A DNA stretch of 61,271 nucleotides from an uncultured Lentisphaeria bacterium. Its GTDB lineage: Bacteria > Verrucomicrobiota > Lentisphaeria > Oligosphaerales > Oligosphaeraceae. The stretch lies in NCBI GenBank assembly GCA_934661755.1, contig CAKUJM010000011.1:1-61271 (forward strand). Reading direction: 5' to 3'. The notes below the pieces were generated by a model. That model saw only the letters and a program-made list of their open reading frames with translations. It was not told the DNA's origin and did not search any database. Made by a program: the position numbers and the translations under genes. Within the stretch, counting starts at the first letter, position 1. Each line of letters opens with the position of its first letter. Positions 18,007 through 26,491 of this stretch are shown one piece after another.

Positions 18007-18936
18007 ATGAGCAATATCCAGGCACTGCTGCCTGCGTGCGGCACCGGCCGGCCGCAGGCGGCGATCTTCCTCTCCGGCTCGGGGTCCAACGCCGAGCAGA
18101 TTCTCCGTCGCTACCAGGCCGAGGCGCAGGGCGGCCGCCGTCCGGGCTTTGACCTGGCGGCGATTGTCACCGACGCGCCGCAGACCAGCCGCGCCCGGCA
18201 GCTGGCGCAGGAGTACGGCCTGCCGCTGGTTGCGGAGGACATCCGGGAGTTCTATCACCGCAATGGCCAGAAGCGGGTTTCGATCGCCACCGCGGAGGGG
18301 CAGCAGCTGCGGGCCCAGTGGACCGACCGGCTGCGGCGGCAGCTTGAGCCGATGCGGATCACCTTCGGGATCTTTGCCGGCTTTGTGCCGCTGACCAATC
18401 TGACTGCGGACTTCCCCTGCCTCAATGTCCATCCCGGCGACCTTACCTGCCGCCGGTACGGGCGCCGGCTGCTGGTGGGGCTGCACGAAGTTCCGATTGA
18501 GCGCGCCATCCTGGAGGGGATGGATTGCCTGCGGTCGTCGGTGATCCTGGCAGGCGCCTATACCGGCAAGGGCGACGACATGGACAACGGGCCGCTGCTG
18601 GGCATCTCGCCCCCGGTGGCTGTCGATCTGGACGGTGCGCACCTGGCCCGGTTGCGCGCCGTGGCCGCCGGACGTCCGGCGGCGCGCCCCGCCGGCGGCT
18701 ACCATGACGAGCTGCAGCAATTTGCCGCGCAATGCCAGGAGCGCCTGAAGGAGGGCGGCGACTGGGTGGTTTTTCCGCCGGTGATCTGGGATTTCGCCGC
18801 CGACCGTTTCCATCTGGATCTTGACAGCGGCCGGTTGCTTTTCCGGATGGGGTCCGGGAGGCTGACGCCCATTGAGACCGTCGAATACGGCGCCGGCGGA
18901 CGCCGCGAGCTGGTTTTCCCGGGCGCGGAGGGGTGA
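18007..18936 (+). CDS. Formyltransferase, PurN-like
   Basis: A 309-residue cytoplasmic protein of the glycinamide ribonucleotide formyltransferase fold, which in purine synthesis transfers a formyl group from 10-formyl-THF to GAR. The phosphate-binding loop FLSGSGSNAEQIL matches the PurN SGxGSNxxA region. LNVHPGDL carries the conserved Asn and His, and the Asp of DMDNGPLL fits the third catalytic residue. It is about 100 residues longer than usual PurN and has a divergent C-terminal part. A related formyltransferase with another acceptor is therefore possible. The ATG at 18007 is chosen over the one at 17941, which lies at the predicted transcription start. Confidence 0.65.
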   Translation: MSNIQALLPACGTGRPQAAIFLSGSGSNAEQILRRYQAEAQGGRRPGFDLAAIVTDAPQTSRARQLAQEYGLPLVAEDIREFYHRNGQKRVSIATAEGQQLRAQWTDRLRRQLEPMRITFGIFAGFVPLTNLTADFPCLNVHPGDLTCRRYGRRLLVGLHEVPIERAILEGMDCLRSSVILAGAYTGKGDDMDNGPLLGISPPVAVDLDGAHLARLRAVAAGRPAARPAGGYHDELQQFAAQCQERLKEGGDWVVFPPVIWDFAADRFHLDLDSGRLLFRMGSGRLTPIETVEYGAGGRRELVFPGAEG

Positions 18937-18940
18937 TTTT

Positions 18941-18954
18941 CCCCGGCGCCGGGG
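18941..18954. other. GC palindrome between convergent genes
   Basis: CCCCGGCGCCGGGG is a perfect 14-bp palindrome in the 25-bp gap between the convergent purN-like and trkA-like genes. There is no T-tract on either strand in the direction needed, so it is not a classical terminator, though it could block or stabilise the 3' ends. Confidence 0.45.
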
Positions 18955-18961
18955 GGGGCGG

Positions 18962-19705
18962 CTACTCAGCCAGGCGATTGACGTTGTCTTCCCGCCCCAT
19001 CACCAGCAGGAAGTCGCCGCTTTTCATATATTCGCGGACGGGGTCGATATTCATGATGGTGCGGTAGCTGTCCTCGGCGTGGTCCCATCCGAAGTGATCG
19101 GCGGATGGCGCCGTGCCGTCATCGGCGGGGGTGCCGTCTTTTTCCGGGCGTTCGATCCCCAGGACATTGACGCCGTATTTGCGGCGCACATCCAGTCCGG
19201 TGAGGGTCTTGCCGATGAATTCCTCCGGGACCGGGATTTTGGCGATCATCACATTTCCGGGCAGTGAAATGACCTCGTAGAGCGTCGGCCGCGCCAGGAA
19301 TTTGGCCACCCGCGCGCCCATTTCCCGTTCCGGGTCGACCACCATGCCGGCCCCGACCTGCCGCAGGATCCGCTCATGCAGCGACGACACCGCGCGGGCG
19401 ACGATCCGCCGGACGCCGAGCTGCTTGAGCAGCGCGGTGGTCATGATCGAGTTTTCGATCCCCGCCGCGCCGATGGCGACCACCACGACATCCATCGCGG
19501 CGATATCCGCCTCGCGCAGCGCCTTCTCGTCGGTGCTGTCCAGGCAGATCGCCAGAGTCGCCTGGTCCTTGAGGTTCTCGATGATCTCCGGCTCGGAGTC
19601 GATCACGCAGACCGGGATGCCGGACTGCATCAGCGACCTGGCGGTCTCGGTGCCGAAGGTTCCCATGCCGATGACGGCGATGCGGATGCTGCTACGGGTG
19701 AACAT
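18962..19705 (-). CDS. TrkA/KtrA-like potassium-channel regulatory subunit
   Basis: A 247-residue cytoplasmic protein with an N-terminal RCK_N (TrkA-N) Rossmann domain. The nucleotide loop is VIGMGTFGTETA and the acidic residue after the second strand is in VIDSEPEII. A C-terminal TrkA-C ligand domain follows (FIGKTLTGLDVRRKYGVNVLGI). Such subunits gate TrkH/KtrB potassium channels in response to NAD(H) or adenine nucleotides. No membrane partner is encoded in the window, so it must act on a channel elsewhere. An extra acidic insertion of about 30 residues (ERPEKDGTPADDGTAPSADH) interrupts the C-terminal domain. Confidence 0.85.
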   Translation of the reverse strand: MFTRSSIRIAVIGMGTFGTETARSLMQSGIPVCVIDSEPEIIENLKDQATLAICLDSTDEKALREADIAAMDVVVVAIGAAGIENSIMTTALLKQLGVRRIVARAVSSLHERILRQVGAGMVVDPEREMGARVAKFLARPTLYEVISLPGNVMIAKIPVPEEFIGKTLTGLDVRRKYGVNVLGIERPEKDGTPADDGTAPSADHFGWDHAEDSYRTIMNIDPVREYMKSGDFLLVMGREDNVNRLAE

Positions 19706-19753
19706 GGTGTTTTTCCTGTGGGGATGCCTTGTCCCGCGTGGCGCCGGCACGGC

Positions 19754-20650
19754 CTATTCAGCGGGGACCGGGTCGCTTTCGATGTAGTCGATTCCGGGCT
19801 TGGCCAGCCGGCCGTGCTCGACCCGCAGATAGCCGGTCTGGCGGCTCAGGGTCGGCGGCGCGCCGTCGCTGGAGATGTAGAAGCGCTTCTGCCGCAATTC
19901 CACCGTGATGCCGCGGAATCCGAAGATGTAGTACGCGTAGAGCCGCGGGCGGATCTGCAGCAGCAGATGCACCATCCGGGAGTCATCGACCTCCATTTGC
20001 GGCGGTTCGCCATCGATGTACGACCCCAGCCGGTGAACCGCATAGACATTGCTGTCATCCTCCTCCCGGAAGCAATAGACATCCTCGTCGACATCGCTGA
20101 AGCGCAGCAGCGAGAGCTTGACGGTCTTGATGACATCGGTGCTGCTGGGGGATGGCAGTCCGATGTTCTTGTACATCACCTCGTAGCCTTCCTGGACATC
20201 CACCGACACCGGATCGGAGACATGGGTCCGCGGCAGCCGGGCGTGGTTCAGCCTGGCGGTGATGGTGTAATGGCCCTCGCGCTGCATGTCGTAGAACTGG
20301 TTGATGGCGATCCGCAGCTCCTTGCCCTGTCCCGGAGCCAGTCGCAAGTTGCTGTCGTGCAGCGGAATGCCGCTCACGCTCCCCGGTCCGCCAAAGTACT
20401 GGCGCGACTGCCGGCCGTCGGGCATCTCGATCTTGAAGCCGATGCTGCCGCGCTCTTCCGGCTTCTCGCCGTCGAATATCAGGGTGTTGCCGGAGATGTT
20501 CTTCACCAGCAGCTTGACATGGATCGGCTCGTAGCGCATATAGCGCGGCTTCTCCACGGTCAGCTGCAGCGCGATCTGGGCGAATGCCGACGGAGCGCAG
20601 CACATCGCCGCCGCCAGCCACATCAACAATGCGAATGATTGCCTGGTCAA
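19754..20650 (-). CDS. Secreted protein of unknown function
   Basis: A 298-residue protein I do not recognise. The start is TTG at 20650, set by a strong AAGGAGG ribosome-binding site 8 bp upstream. This choice gives a clean signal peptide ending AMCCAPSAFAQ, so the protein is exported. The mature region is beta-rich: LQLTVEKPRYMRYEPIHVKLLVKN looks like an Ig-like beta-sandwich similar to intracellular proteinase-inhibitor or invasin-type domains. No ATG exists in the proper place. It lies 65 bp downstream of the SpoU methyltransferase gene. Confidence 0.6.
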   Translation of the reverse strand: MTRQSFALLMWLAAAMCCAPSAFAQIALQLTVEKPRYMRYEPIHVKLLVKNISGNTLIFDGEKPEERGSIGFKIEMPDGRQSRQYFGGPGSVSGIPLHDSNLRLAPGQGKELRIAINQFYDMQREGHYTITARLNHARLPRTHVSDPVSVDVQEGYEVMYKNIGLPSPSSTDVIKTVKLSLLRFSDVDEDVYCFREEDDSNVYAVHRLGSYIDGEPPQMEVDDSRMVHLLLQIRPRLYAYYIFGFRGITVELRQKRFYISSDGAPPTLSRQTGYLRVEHGRLAKPGIDYIESDPVPAE

Positions 20651-20715
20651 ATCCTGTTCCTCCTTGGGGAGCTCCCGCCGCCGCGCCGGGCGTTTCCCCG
20701 TTCGGCGGTTCGGCG

Positions 20716-21516
20716 CTAATTGCGCGGTGCGCGGCTTCGCCGCAGGGCCTCGTACATCAGAATCGTCGCCGCCTGGGCGACATTGAGGGATTCGGCATGC
20801 CCCGGCATGGGGATGGCGACGCCTTCGCCCAGTTCCGGGCTGGCGATGCCATTGCCCTCGTTGCCCAGCACGATGGCGTTGCCGCAGGGATCGAAATCCG
20901 GCGACAGGCATGAAGTCGGCGCGTCCATGACTGCGCACCATGCCCGCCTGCCGCCCAATGTGCGGAAGGCCGCGAGCGCATCGGAGAGCGTGGTGAAGCC
21001 ATGGACTCCGACGGCGAATTGCGCGCCCATCCCGGCGCGGATCACCTTCGGCGACCACACCTCGGCGCAGCCGGCGGTCGTCCAGACCTGCCGCACTCCG
21101 AATGCCCAGGCAGTGCGCAGGATCGTCCCGAGGTTCCCGGGTTCCTGCACGCGGTCGAGGATCAGGGTGCAAAGCGGGTCAAGCTGTCGCGGCGCGGCCG
21201 CCTCCGGCTTGCGCATGAACAGCATCACGCCCTGCGGGGCCTCGGTGAGTGCGCATTGCGCGAATTCGCCGGCGCCGCAATATTCCGCCTGCACGCCGCA
21301 TTCGGCCACCCTTTGCGCCAGCCTGGCGGTCTCCGCCGGATCCGCGGGCTGGTCCGAGAAGAGCGCGCCACAGAGCCACTGCGGCCGTTTGTCCACCGCC
21401 TCCCGGCAGCACCGCAGGCCCTCGACCACGAACAGCGGCGACTTGCGCTGGTTATGGCGGCTCCCTGCCAGGGCATGGAGCATTTTCATCGTGGCCTTGC
21501 GCATGGGCGTGGTCAT
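20716..21516 (-). CDS. SpoU/TrmH-family RNA 2'-O-methyltransferase
   Basis: A 266-residue SPOUT-class enzyme that methylates a ribose 2'-OH in rRNA or tRNA using SAM. The N-terminal part (SRHNQRKSPLFVVEGLRC) is the RNA-binding SpoU_sub_bind-like domain. The trefoil-knot motifs are LILDRVQEPGNLGTILRTAW, AIVLGNEGNGI and the C-terminal IPMPGHAESLNVAQAATILMYEALR. Closest in layout to RlmB/TsnR-type 23S rRNA methyltransferases, but the target base cannot be told. Its start overlaps the stop of the hemolysin III gene by 4 bp (ATGA), so the two are translationally coupled. Confidence 0.88.
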   Translation of the reverse strand: MTTPMRKATMKMLHALAGSRHNQRKSPLFVVEGLRCCREAVDKRPQWLCGALFSDQPADPAETARLAQRVAECGVQAEYCGAGEFAQCALTEAPQGVMLFMRKPEAAAPRQLDPLCTLILDRVQEPGNLGTILRTAWAFGVRQVWTTAGCAEVWSPKVIRAGMGAQFAVGVHGFTTLSDALAAFRTLGGRRAWCAVMDAPTSCLSPDFDPCGNAIVLGNEGNGIASPELGEGVAIPMPGHAESLNVAQAATILMYEALRRSRAPRN

Positions 21517-22220
21517 CTGCAAGCCAATTCGCCGAAGGTGATGGCGACCCAGTGGCATACCGATCCGCCCAGCACAAAGCAATGCCATACCGTATGCATA
21601 TATGGCACCCGGTCCATGACATAGAAGATCACCCCCAGCGTGTAGACGACTCCGCCGATCACCAGCATTACCAGCCCGAGGTGGCTGATATGCTGCATCA
21701 GCGGCCGGAAGGCGAAGATGATCTCCCAGCCCATCGCCAGGGTGATCAGCAGCGCGATCCATTCGCGGCGGGGGCGGATCAGCAGTTCCGAGAGGATGCC
21801 CAGCACCGCCAGCCCCCATGAGATCCCGAAGAGAGTCCATCCGGCGGCGGTGTTTCCCAGCGTCACCAGGGTGAAGGGCGTGTAGGTCCCCGCGATCAGC
21901 AGGTAGATCGAAATGTGGTCGAAGACCTGCAGCACCGCCTTTACCGGCAGCCGCCAGACCAGATGGTACAGCATCGAGCAGTTGTAAAGCACGATCAGGG
22001 TGAAGCCGTAGATTGCGCAGCTGACGATCTTGCGGGCATCGCCCTGCTGGGCGGTGAGCACGCACATGAAGGTCAGGGCGAAGATCCCGAAGATCATCCC
22101 CGCCAGGTGGGTGGCGAAATTGGCCCACTCCTCGCCCGACGAACGGTGGAACTCCTTGAGCCATAGCGCTATTCTGCCGGCCTTGGTCGTGGTTCCCGTT
22201 GGTGAGTTGTTTTCTGCCAT
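21513..22220 (-). CDS. Hemolysin III family membrane protein
   Basis: A 235-residue inner-membrane protein of the YqfA/HlyIII family, distant bacterial relatives of adiponectin receptors. Seven hydrophobic helices are visible with the family metal-site residues: EEWANFATHLAG, SMLYHLVW, DHISIYLLIAGTYTPF and MHTVWHCFVLGGSVCHW. The actual activity in bacteria is not settled. A TATATT -10 box lies only about 7 bp before the ATG, suggesting a leaderless transcript. The stop overlaps the next gene by 4 bp. Confidence 0.88.
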   Translation of the reverse strand: MAENNSPTGTTTKAGRIALWLKEFHRSSGEEWANFATHLAGMIFGIFALTFMCVLTAQQGDARKIVSCAIYGFTLIVLYNCSMLYHLVWRLPVKAVLQVFDHISIYLLIAGTYTPFTLVTLGNTAAGWTLFGISWGLAVLGILSELLIRPRREWIALLITLAMGWEIIFAFRPLMQHISHLGLVMLVIGGVVYTLGVIFYVMDRVPYMHTVWHCFVLGGSVCHWVAITFGELACR

Positions 22221-22225
22221 GTCGG

Positions 22226-22233
22226 ATAATATA
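22226..22233 (-). promoter_or_regulatory. -10 element adjacent to hemolysin III start
   Basis: On the minus strand CACTATATTATCCGACATG places TATATT or TATTAT 5-7 bp upstream of the ATG. Transcription would begin at or within a base or two of the start codon, a leaderless arrangement. No convincing -35 was seen. Confidence 0.45.
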
Positions 22234-22262
22234 GTGCCTTGCGGGTGGAGGGGGGCGCCGCG

Positions 22263-23237
22263 CTAGAAGACCAGGTCGCGCATGAGGGCGCGCCAGCCGG
22301 TGCCCACCCGGAAGTACTCGCATAGCAGCGATGGCGTCCAGCCCAGGAAGCGGAATGGCCGCCAGAAGCGCCGGCAGCGCATCCGACGGTTGTAGTACCG
22401 CGCCATCCGGAGCGCCAGCTGGCGGTTTTTCTCCGGGACCTCGGGGTTGCGGCGGGCGAAATCCGCCAGCGCGTTGAGCATCGCCGCGGAGCGTGGCAGG
22501 TCGTCGTTACGCTTGGCCACCCGGCGGATGTTTTCGCCGACGCTTTCGCGGTGGACTTCCGCAGTGATGTCCGAGGTGTTGCCGCCATGCACCCGGTAGA
22601 GCGTGAGGGCTTCGCCGGTGAAGACCAGCGCATCCAGCATCGCCGCAGTTTGCGAAAGCCAGATGTCATGGACCGGGAAGTCCGGAGGAATCTGCGCAAA
22701 ATACTTCAGGAACGGCCGCTTGATGCAGATGTTGTGCCCCCACACCACGAAACGGGGATAGCGGACTTTGTCGAATGACGCATCCGCGACGACGGCTTCA
22801 ATCCGCGCGGCTGGAAGCGCATCGTAGACCGTCGTGCCGGACGACTCCAGCTTTTCGTTGACCACCAGGCTGCTGCAGCCCGCCAGCAGCTTATGGGGCG
22901 GCGCGGACTCCAGCAATGACGACAGGCGCGCGATCTTCTCCGGCAGCCACCAGTCATCCTGGTCGCTGAAGAAGATCAGGTCGCCGGTGGACTGCAGGGC
23001 CAGGCTGCGGAAATTGCCGACCACCCCGAGCCGCGCCGCATTGCGGATGCAGCGCAAGGTCCCGCCGAATTCGCCGCGCAGCGACTCCACCACGGCGGCG
23101 GTGGCGTCGTCCTCCGAGTCGTCGCCCACCAGGATTTCATCCGGGGCGCGGGTCTGCGCGAAGATGCTGCGCAGCTGCTCGCCCAGGAACCTCTCGCCAT
23201 GATAGGCGGCTATGACTACGGAGATGCGGGATGGCAC
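22263..23237 (-). CDS. Family 2 glycosyltransferase
   Basis: A 324-residue cytoplasmic GT-A enzyme that transfers a sugar from a nucleotide donor. It starts SRISVVIAAYHGERFLGEQL, the GT2 N-terminus, with the donor-binding Asp in LVGDDSEDD and the DxD-like metal motif in FFSDQDDWW. SDQDD followed by W and a C-terminal YNRRMRCRRFW amphipathic stretch is common in rhamnosyl- or glucosyl-transferases of surface polysaccharide synthesis. There are no polysaccharide genes beside it, so the acceptor is unknown. Confidence 0.88.
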   Translation of the reverse strand: MPSRISVVIAAYHGERFLGEQLRSIFAQTRAPDEILVGDDSEDDATAAVVESLRGEFGGTLRCIRNAARLGVVGNFRSLALQSTGDLIFFSDQDDWWLPEKIARLSSLLESAPPHKLLAGCSSLVVNEKLESSGTTVYDALPAARIEAVVADASFDKVRYPRFVVWGHNICIKRPFLKYFAQIPPDFPVHDIWLSQTAAMLDALVFTGEALTLYRVHGGNTSDITAEVHRESVGENIRRVAKRNDDLPRSAAMLNALADFARRNPEVPEKNRQLALRMARYYNRRMRCRRFWRPFRFLGWTPSLLCEYFRVGTGWRALMRDLVF

Positions 23238-23279
23238 GTCTTTTTTCGGGAGGGATGGTTTGCGCCGTCCGGGAGCTGG

Positions 23280-24515
23280 CTAGAAACGGTAGGTCAGCTG
23301 GGCGGAAAGCACATGGCAGTCGGTGTCGAAGGTCCCCCGCTCGCTGATGTTGCCGACCTTGGCGACACTGCTGCCCAGCTTCGTCTTGTCGAAGTAGACA
23401 TAGCCGTACGCCAGGTCGATGCCCCAGCGTTCGGTCTGGTAGCCGACGCCGAGGGTGAACAGCTGCTTGTCCGAGTCCGGCATCTCCGGGGAGGCGGTGC
23501 GGCCATTTGACGGCGACAGGTCCAGCGCATATCCGCAGCGCAGCGTCCAGTGTTCGCTGAGCAGGTACTCGACGCCGAAGTGGTACGACCACACGTCATG
23601 CCAGTCCCGGTAGTTCGAGGCGGTGGCGTGCTTGCCGCTGCCCGGCATCTTCCGGAAATTGATGTCCAGCGACCTGTAGCTGGACCACTTCGTCCAGATC
23701 GCATCCGCCATGAAGCGCCACTTCTCGAAGCTGCTGTTCTCCACGCCCAGCGCCAGATAGGATGGCATGGTCACGCTGGTGTCCACCCCCGCGGGGATGA
23801 ACTTGAGCATGCCGTCCATCTCGCGGCGGTAGTTGGCGTCGCCCGACATGTGGAGATGGACCTTGCTCTGGTAATGCAGGCCGAAGGCCCAGTCGTCGAA
23901 CGGCTTGTAATATAACGAGAAAAATCCGCCCTGCGACTGCCCGGCGGCATCCATGTAGAGCTTGTTGCGGCCGTATGGCCCCAGGTCAATGTACCTGGCC
24001 AGGCGGGCGACGCCGATGGTTTCGTTGAGGCCCGCCGCAATTGAGAAGTTGTCGGTCACCTTCCAGGCAATGCCGGGGCTGATGTAGCATACCCGCAGGC
24101 TGGTGAAGGTCGCCAGCGTGCTGAGCTGGGAGTCACGGTCCCACTGGGTGATCATCCCGTAGGGGGCGTTGACCGACAGCGTGAAACGGAAGTCGTCCGC
24201 AAACGGCACCACCGCAAAGGCGAAGCCCGTCATCCGGACCTGGTCGTCCATCTGGTCGGTGCCGCGGGAGGTGGAATATTCCGACCCCAGCTTGAGCAAG
24301 GAGCCGCCCATCGACAGCGTCGGGACCTCAATGGTGGTCGTCGAGGCCGCATTGTACCAGGCGCCGCTGGCATGGCCGCCGCGGGCGACCGCCGCGCCGC
24401 CGACAGCCAGCACATCCGTCGCGCTCTCCGAATAAAGCTGGAAGCCGCCGGCGAAGGTGGAAGGCGCCACCCCCAGTGACGCCGCTAGAATGAATGCAGA
24501 AAGACGTTTCATCAT
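23280..24515 (-). CDS. FadL/OmpP1-family outer-membrane porin
   Basis: A 411-residue outer-membrane beta-barrel of the long-chain fatty acid / hydrophobic compound transporter family. A signal peptide ends APSTFAG. The mature protein begins GFQLYSESATDVLAVGGAAV and has RGGHASGAWYNAAS, the FadL N-terminal hatch and NPA-like region. The last residues LSAQLTYRF end in Phe, as BAM substrates do. Two ATG codons are adjacent (24515 and 24512). The leader carries a fragment of the interspersed repeat (24541-24570), and a TATAGT -10 lies near 24594. Confidence 0.85.
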   Translation of the reverse strand: MMKRLSAFILAASLGVAPSTFAGGFQLYSESATDVLAVGGAAVARGGHASGAWYNAASTTTIEVPTLSMGGSLLKLGSEYSTSRGTDQMDDQVRMTGFAFAVVPFADDFRFTLSVNAPYGMITQWDRDSQLSTLATFTSLRVCYISPGIAWKVTDNFSIAAGLNETIGVARLARYIDLGPYGRNKLYMDAAGQSQGGFFSLYYKPFDDWAFGLHYQSKVHLHMSGDANYRREMDGMLKFIPAGVDTSVTMPSYLALGVENSSFEKWRFMADAIWTKWSSYRSLDINFRKMPGSGKHATASNYRDWHDVWSYHFGVEYLLSEHWTLRCGYALDLSPSNGRTASPEMPDSDKQLFTLGVGYQTERWGIDLAYGYVYFDKTKLGSSVAKVGNISERGTFDTDCHVLSAQLTYRF

Positions 24516-24540
24516 TTGAATACAAGCTCCTGTTCAATCG

Positions 24541-24570
24541 TGGAACCAGCTTCACGGATCCAGGGTGGAA
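24541..24570 (-). repeat. Interspersed repeat family, fragment E
   Basis: About 30 bp in the FadL leader matching one end of copy B: on the minus strand it reads ATCCGTGAAGCTGGTTC, identical over 17 bp to 8343-8359. On the plus strand it reads on into CAGGGTGGA, matching the flank of the other end of copy B. It is a solo terminal fragment. Confidence 0.6.
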
Positions 24571-24684
24571 GGGAAACTGCAATGCCGCATACTATAACCC
24601 CATTTTTGCGACGCATGTGACACAAATGTGAATAATGTCGCAAAAAAAAATGGCGGCGTGGCGGCGGGTGCGGGCGTTTTTTTT

Positions 24685-25374
24685 CTAGCGGAGGCTGTTT
24701 TCGGTTTCCTTCATCGCCTCCAGCATTTCCGCGGGGGTCTCGGCGGTTCGCAGCCGGCTGGCAATATCAGTGGCGGTGAGCAGTTCGCAGAGCCGTGCGA
24801 TTATATGCAGGTGGAGGTCGTCGTCGGGGCCGGCGATGACGAAGAACAGGTCGGTGGCCTCGCCATTTGGCGCGCCGAAGAATATCGGCCTTTCCGAGTG
24901 GGCGACGGCGATGAATGGCGCCTCGCAGAGGAACTCGTCGCGGTTTTCGGGGTGGCAGAGGGCGATGCCGCCGTTCATTGCGGTCGGTGCGACCTCCTCG
25001 CGTTTTTTCAGTTCCTCGTAGAACTCCCGCGGGTCGTAGAGCAATCCGGAGTTTTCGCACAATGCCGTCAGGGCACGGAGGATGGCGTCGCGGGTTTTTC
25101 CGGGCAATGCGGTGGCCATGGTTTCCTCGCGGCACAGTGCAGACAGGGTGGGTGCGGCGTTTGCAGGCGGGGGATTTCCCGCCTTTTGCCGTCCTGCCAG
25201 TCCGCGGATAAGCCGGTCGGTGTACCAGTTGTCGAGTTCTTCCCGGTCGAAGGCCATTCTGGGGCCGGACTGGACGCACGGTATTTCGCCGCATACCGCC
25301 ATTTGCCGCAGTTCGCCGGCATCCAGATGGAGGAATGCCGCGGCCTCATCCAATGTAAGCAACCGTACAGGCAT
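24685..25374 (-). CDS. HTH domain fused to PTS EIIA (PtsN-like)
   Basis: A 229-residue cytoplasmic fusion. Residues about 4-55 (LLTLDEAAAFLHLDAGELRQ then FDREELDNWYTDRL) form a MerR/excisionase-type helix-turn-helix. Residues about 85-225 are a PTS IIA type-2 domain: ALPGKTRDAILRALTALCENSGL, and the phosphorylatable His in NGGIALCHPENRD. It then has FFVIAGPDDDLHLHIIARL. PtsN-type proteins take a phosphate from HPr/NPr and regulate partners. No EIIB or EIIC is nearby, so a regulatory rather than transport role is likely. It begins 7 bp after the metallophosphoesterase stop and ends the operon. Confidence 0.8.
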   Translation of the reverse strand: MPVRLLTLDEAAAFLHLDAGELRQMAVCGEIPCVQSGPRMAFDREELDNWYTDRLIRGLAGRQKAGNPPPANAAPTLSALCREETMATALPGKTRDAILRALTALCENSGLLYDPREFYEELKKREEVAPTAMNGGIALCHPENRDEFLCEAPFIAVAHSERPIFFGAPNGEATDLFFVIAGPDDDLHLHIIARLCELLTATDIASRLRTAETPAEMLEAMKETENSLR

Positions 25375-25381
25375 GGCGTCT

Positions 25382-26491
25382 TCAGAATCCCCTCATGATC
25401 AGCAGCCTGGGCGCGAAGAGCCGCAGCTGCGCAAATATTTCGCCCTGCCGTGCGTCCAGCGCGGGGTCGGCCTGGCGTTCCGCGGGCGGCAGGCTCTGGA
25501 AGTCGCCGGGGGCGTCCTGGCGTTTTCCCGCAGCAGTCGCGTTGCGCAGATGCCCGGGGATGTCGATATGCTGGAATTTCATCACCTTGGCGAAGGACTT
25601 TTCCTGCGGCTGCCACTCATGGCTTTCAGCCAGGATCATGTCCGGGTAGAATGACAGCACCTTGAATCCGGGGCGGTGGCTGCGGCCGATGGCGGGCGCG
25701 CACCACTGTCGGCCGCCGCCGGCGATGGGGAAATCCAGGTCGAGATGGAGGTGTCCGGAGAGGATGCCGACGACGTTGTGGCTGGCATCCAGCATGGCGA
25801 GAATCCGGTCGTTTTCCAGGATGGTCGGCGGGACCAGCGGCTCGTGCTGGATGTAGACAACCGGCTCATTGGCGTGCTGGCGCAGTTCCTGTTCCAGCCA
25901 CTTGAAGGTCGCGTCATTCATCAGCGCGCAGCCATTTTCGTTTCCAGAGGAGTCGGGGGCCGCGAAGATGAAGCGGAATCCCGACCATGAGAAGGCGAAT
26001 TTGTCGCTTCCGAAGACCGTGGCGAAGCCCTGGTGCCAATTGTCTCCGGGGATGACATGGCATTTGATTCCCCGTAGTTCCAGGCGCAGGAATTCCTGGA
26101 AGAAACGCTGGTTGCGGATGGCGGGCGGCTGGCCGTCAAGTGCGGGGGCGCTGCAGTATCGCCGCCAGATGGGTCCGGAGGTGATCCAGGAGTTGTCGCC
26201 GGTGATGAATACGGCGTCGGGGCGGATGGTTTCGCGGATGGCCCGGCAGGCCTGGCGGTTGAGGTCGGCGCTGGCTTCGTCGAGGATATGCATGTCCGAC
26301 AGCCAGGCGATCCGGAACAGCGGCGCGTCGTCGCGCATCGCCCACTGCGGGACGGCGTCGACGGCCTTGTTTTCGTAGCGTTTGGCGAATTCGAAGGCCT
26401 TGGCGGTGTCGAATTTGTCTCCCTGCTGGGCACAAAGCAGGGCGCTGAATGCGCAAAGCAGGTTCAGCAGGATCATCTTGCAGCAGATCAT
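25382..26491 (-). CDS. Secreted calcineurin-like metallophosphoesterase
   Basis: A 369-residue hydrolase with a signal peptide (ILLNLLCAFSALLCAQQ), so periplasmic or exported. The dinuclear metal-site motifs appear in order: WLSDMHIL, VFITGDNSW, HVIPGDNWH, VVYIQHEPL and GILSGHLHLDLDF. These match the D-x-H, GD, GN(D)H, H and GHxH blocks of the family. The third block has GDNWH, which is slightly unusual. The start overlaps the coiled-coil gene stop by 4 bp (ATGA), with GGAGG about 11 bp upstream. Substrate is unknown. Confidence 0.82.
   Translation of the reverse strand: MICCKMILLNLLCAFSALLCAQQGDKFDTAKAFEFAKRYENKAVDAVPQWAMRDDAPLFRIAWLSDMHILDEASADLNRQACRAIRETIRPDAVFITGDNSWITSGPIWRRYCSAPALDGQPPAIRNQRFFQEFLRLELRGIKCHVIPGDNWHQGFATVFGSDKFAFSWSGFRFIFAAPDSSGNENGCALMNDATFKWLEQELRQHANEPVVYIQHEPLVPPTILENDRILAMLDASHNVVGILSGHLHLDLDFPIAGGGRQWCAPAIGRSHRPGFKVLSFYPDMILAESHEWQPQEKSFAKVMKFQHIDIPGHLRNATAAGKRQDAPGDFQSLPPAERQADPALDARQGEIFAQLRLFAPRLLIMRGF

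Noticed and set aside
20716..22323. A fused 535-codon membrane/methyltransferase protein
   Set aside because: Only the last 266 codons look like a real protein (SpoU family); the upstream part is the out-of-frame shadow of hemolysin III, whose own frame has the family motifs.
24640..24684. Intrinsic terminator from A9 ... T8 flanking a G-rich stretch
   Set aside because: The G-rich centre cannot pair with itself, so only an A-T stem would form; at most a possible G-quadruplex, which I cannot support.
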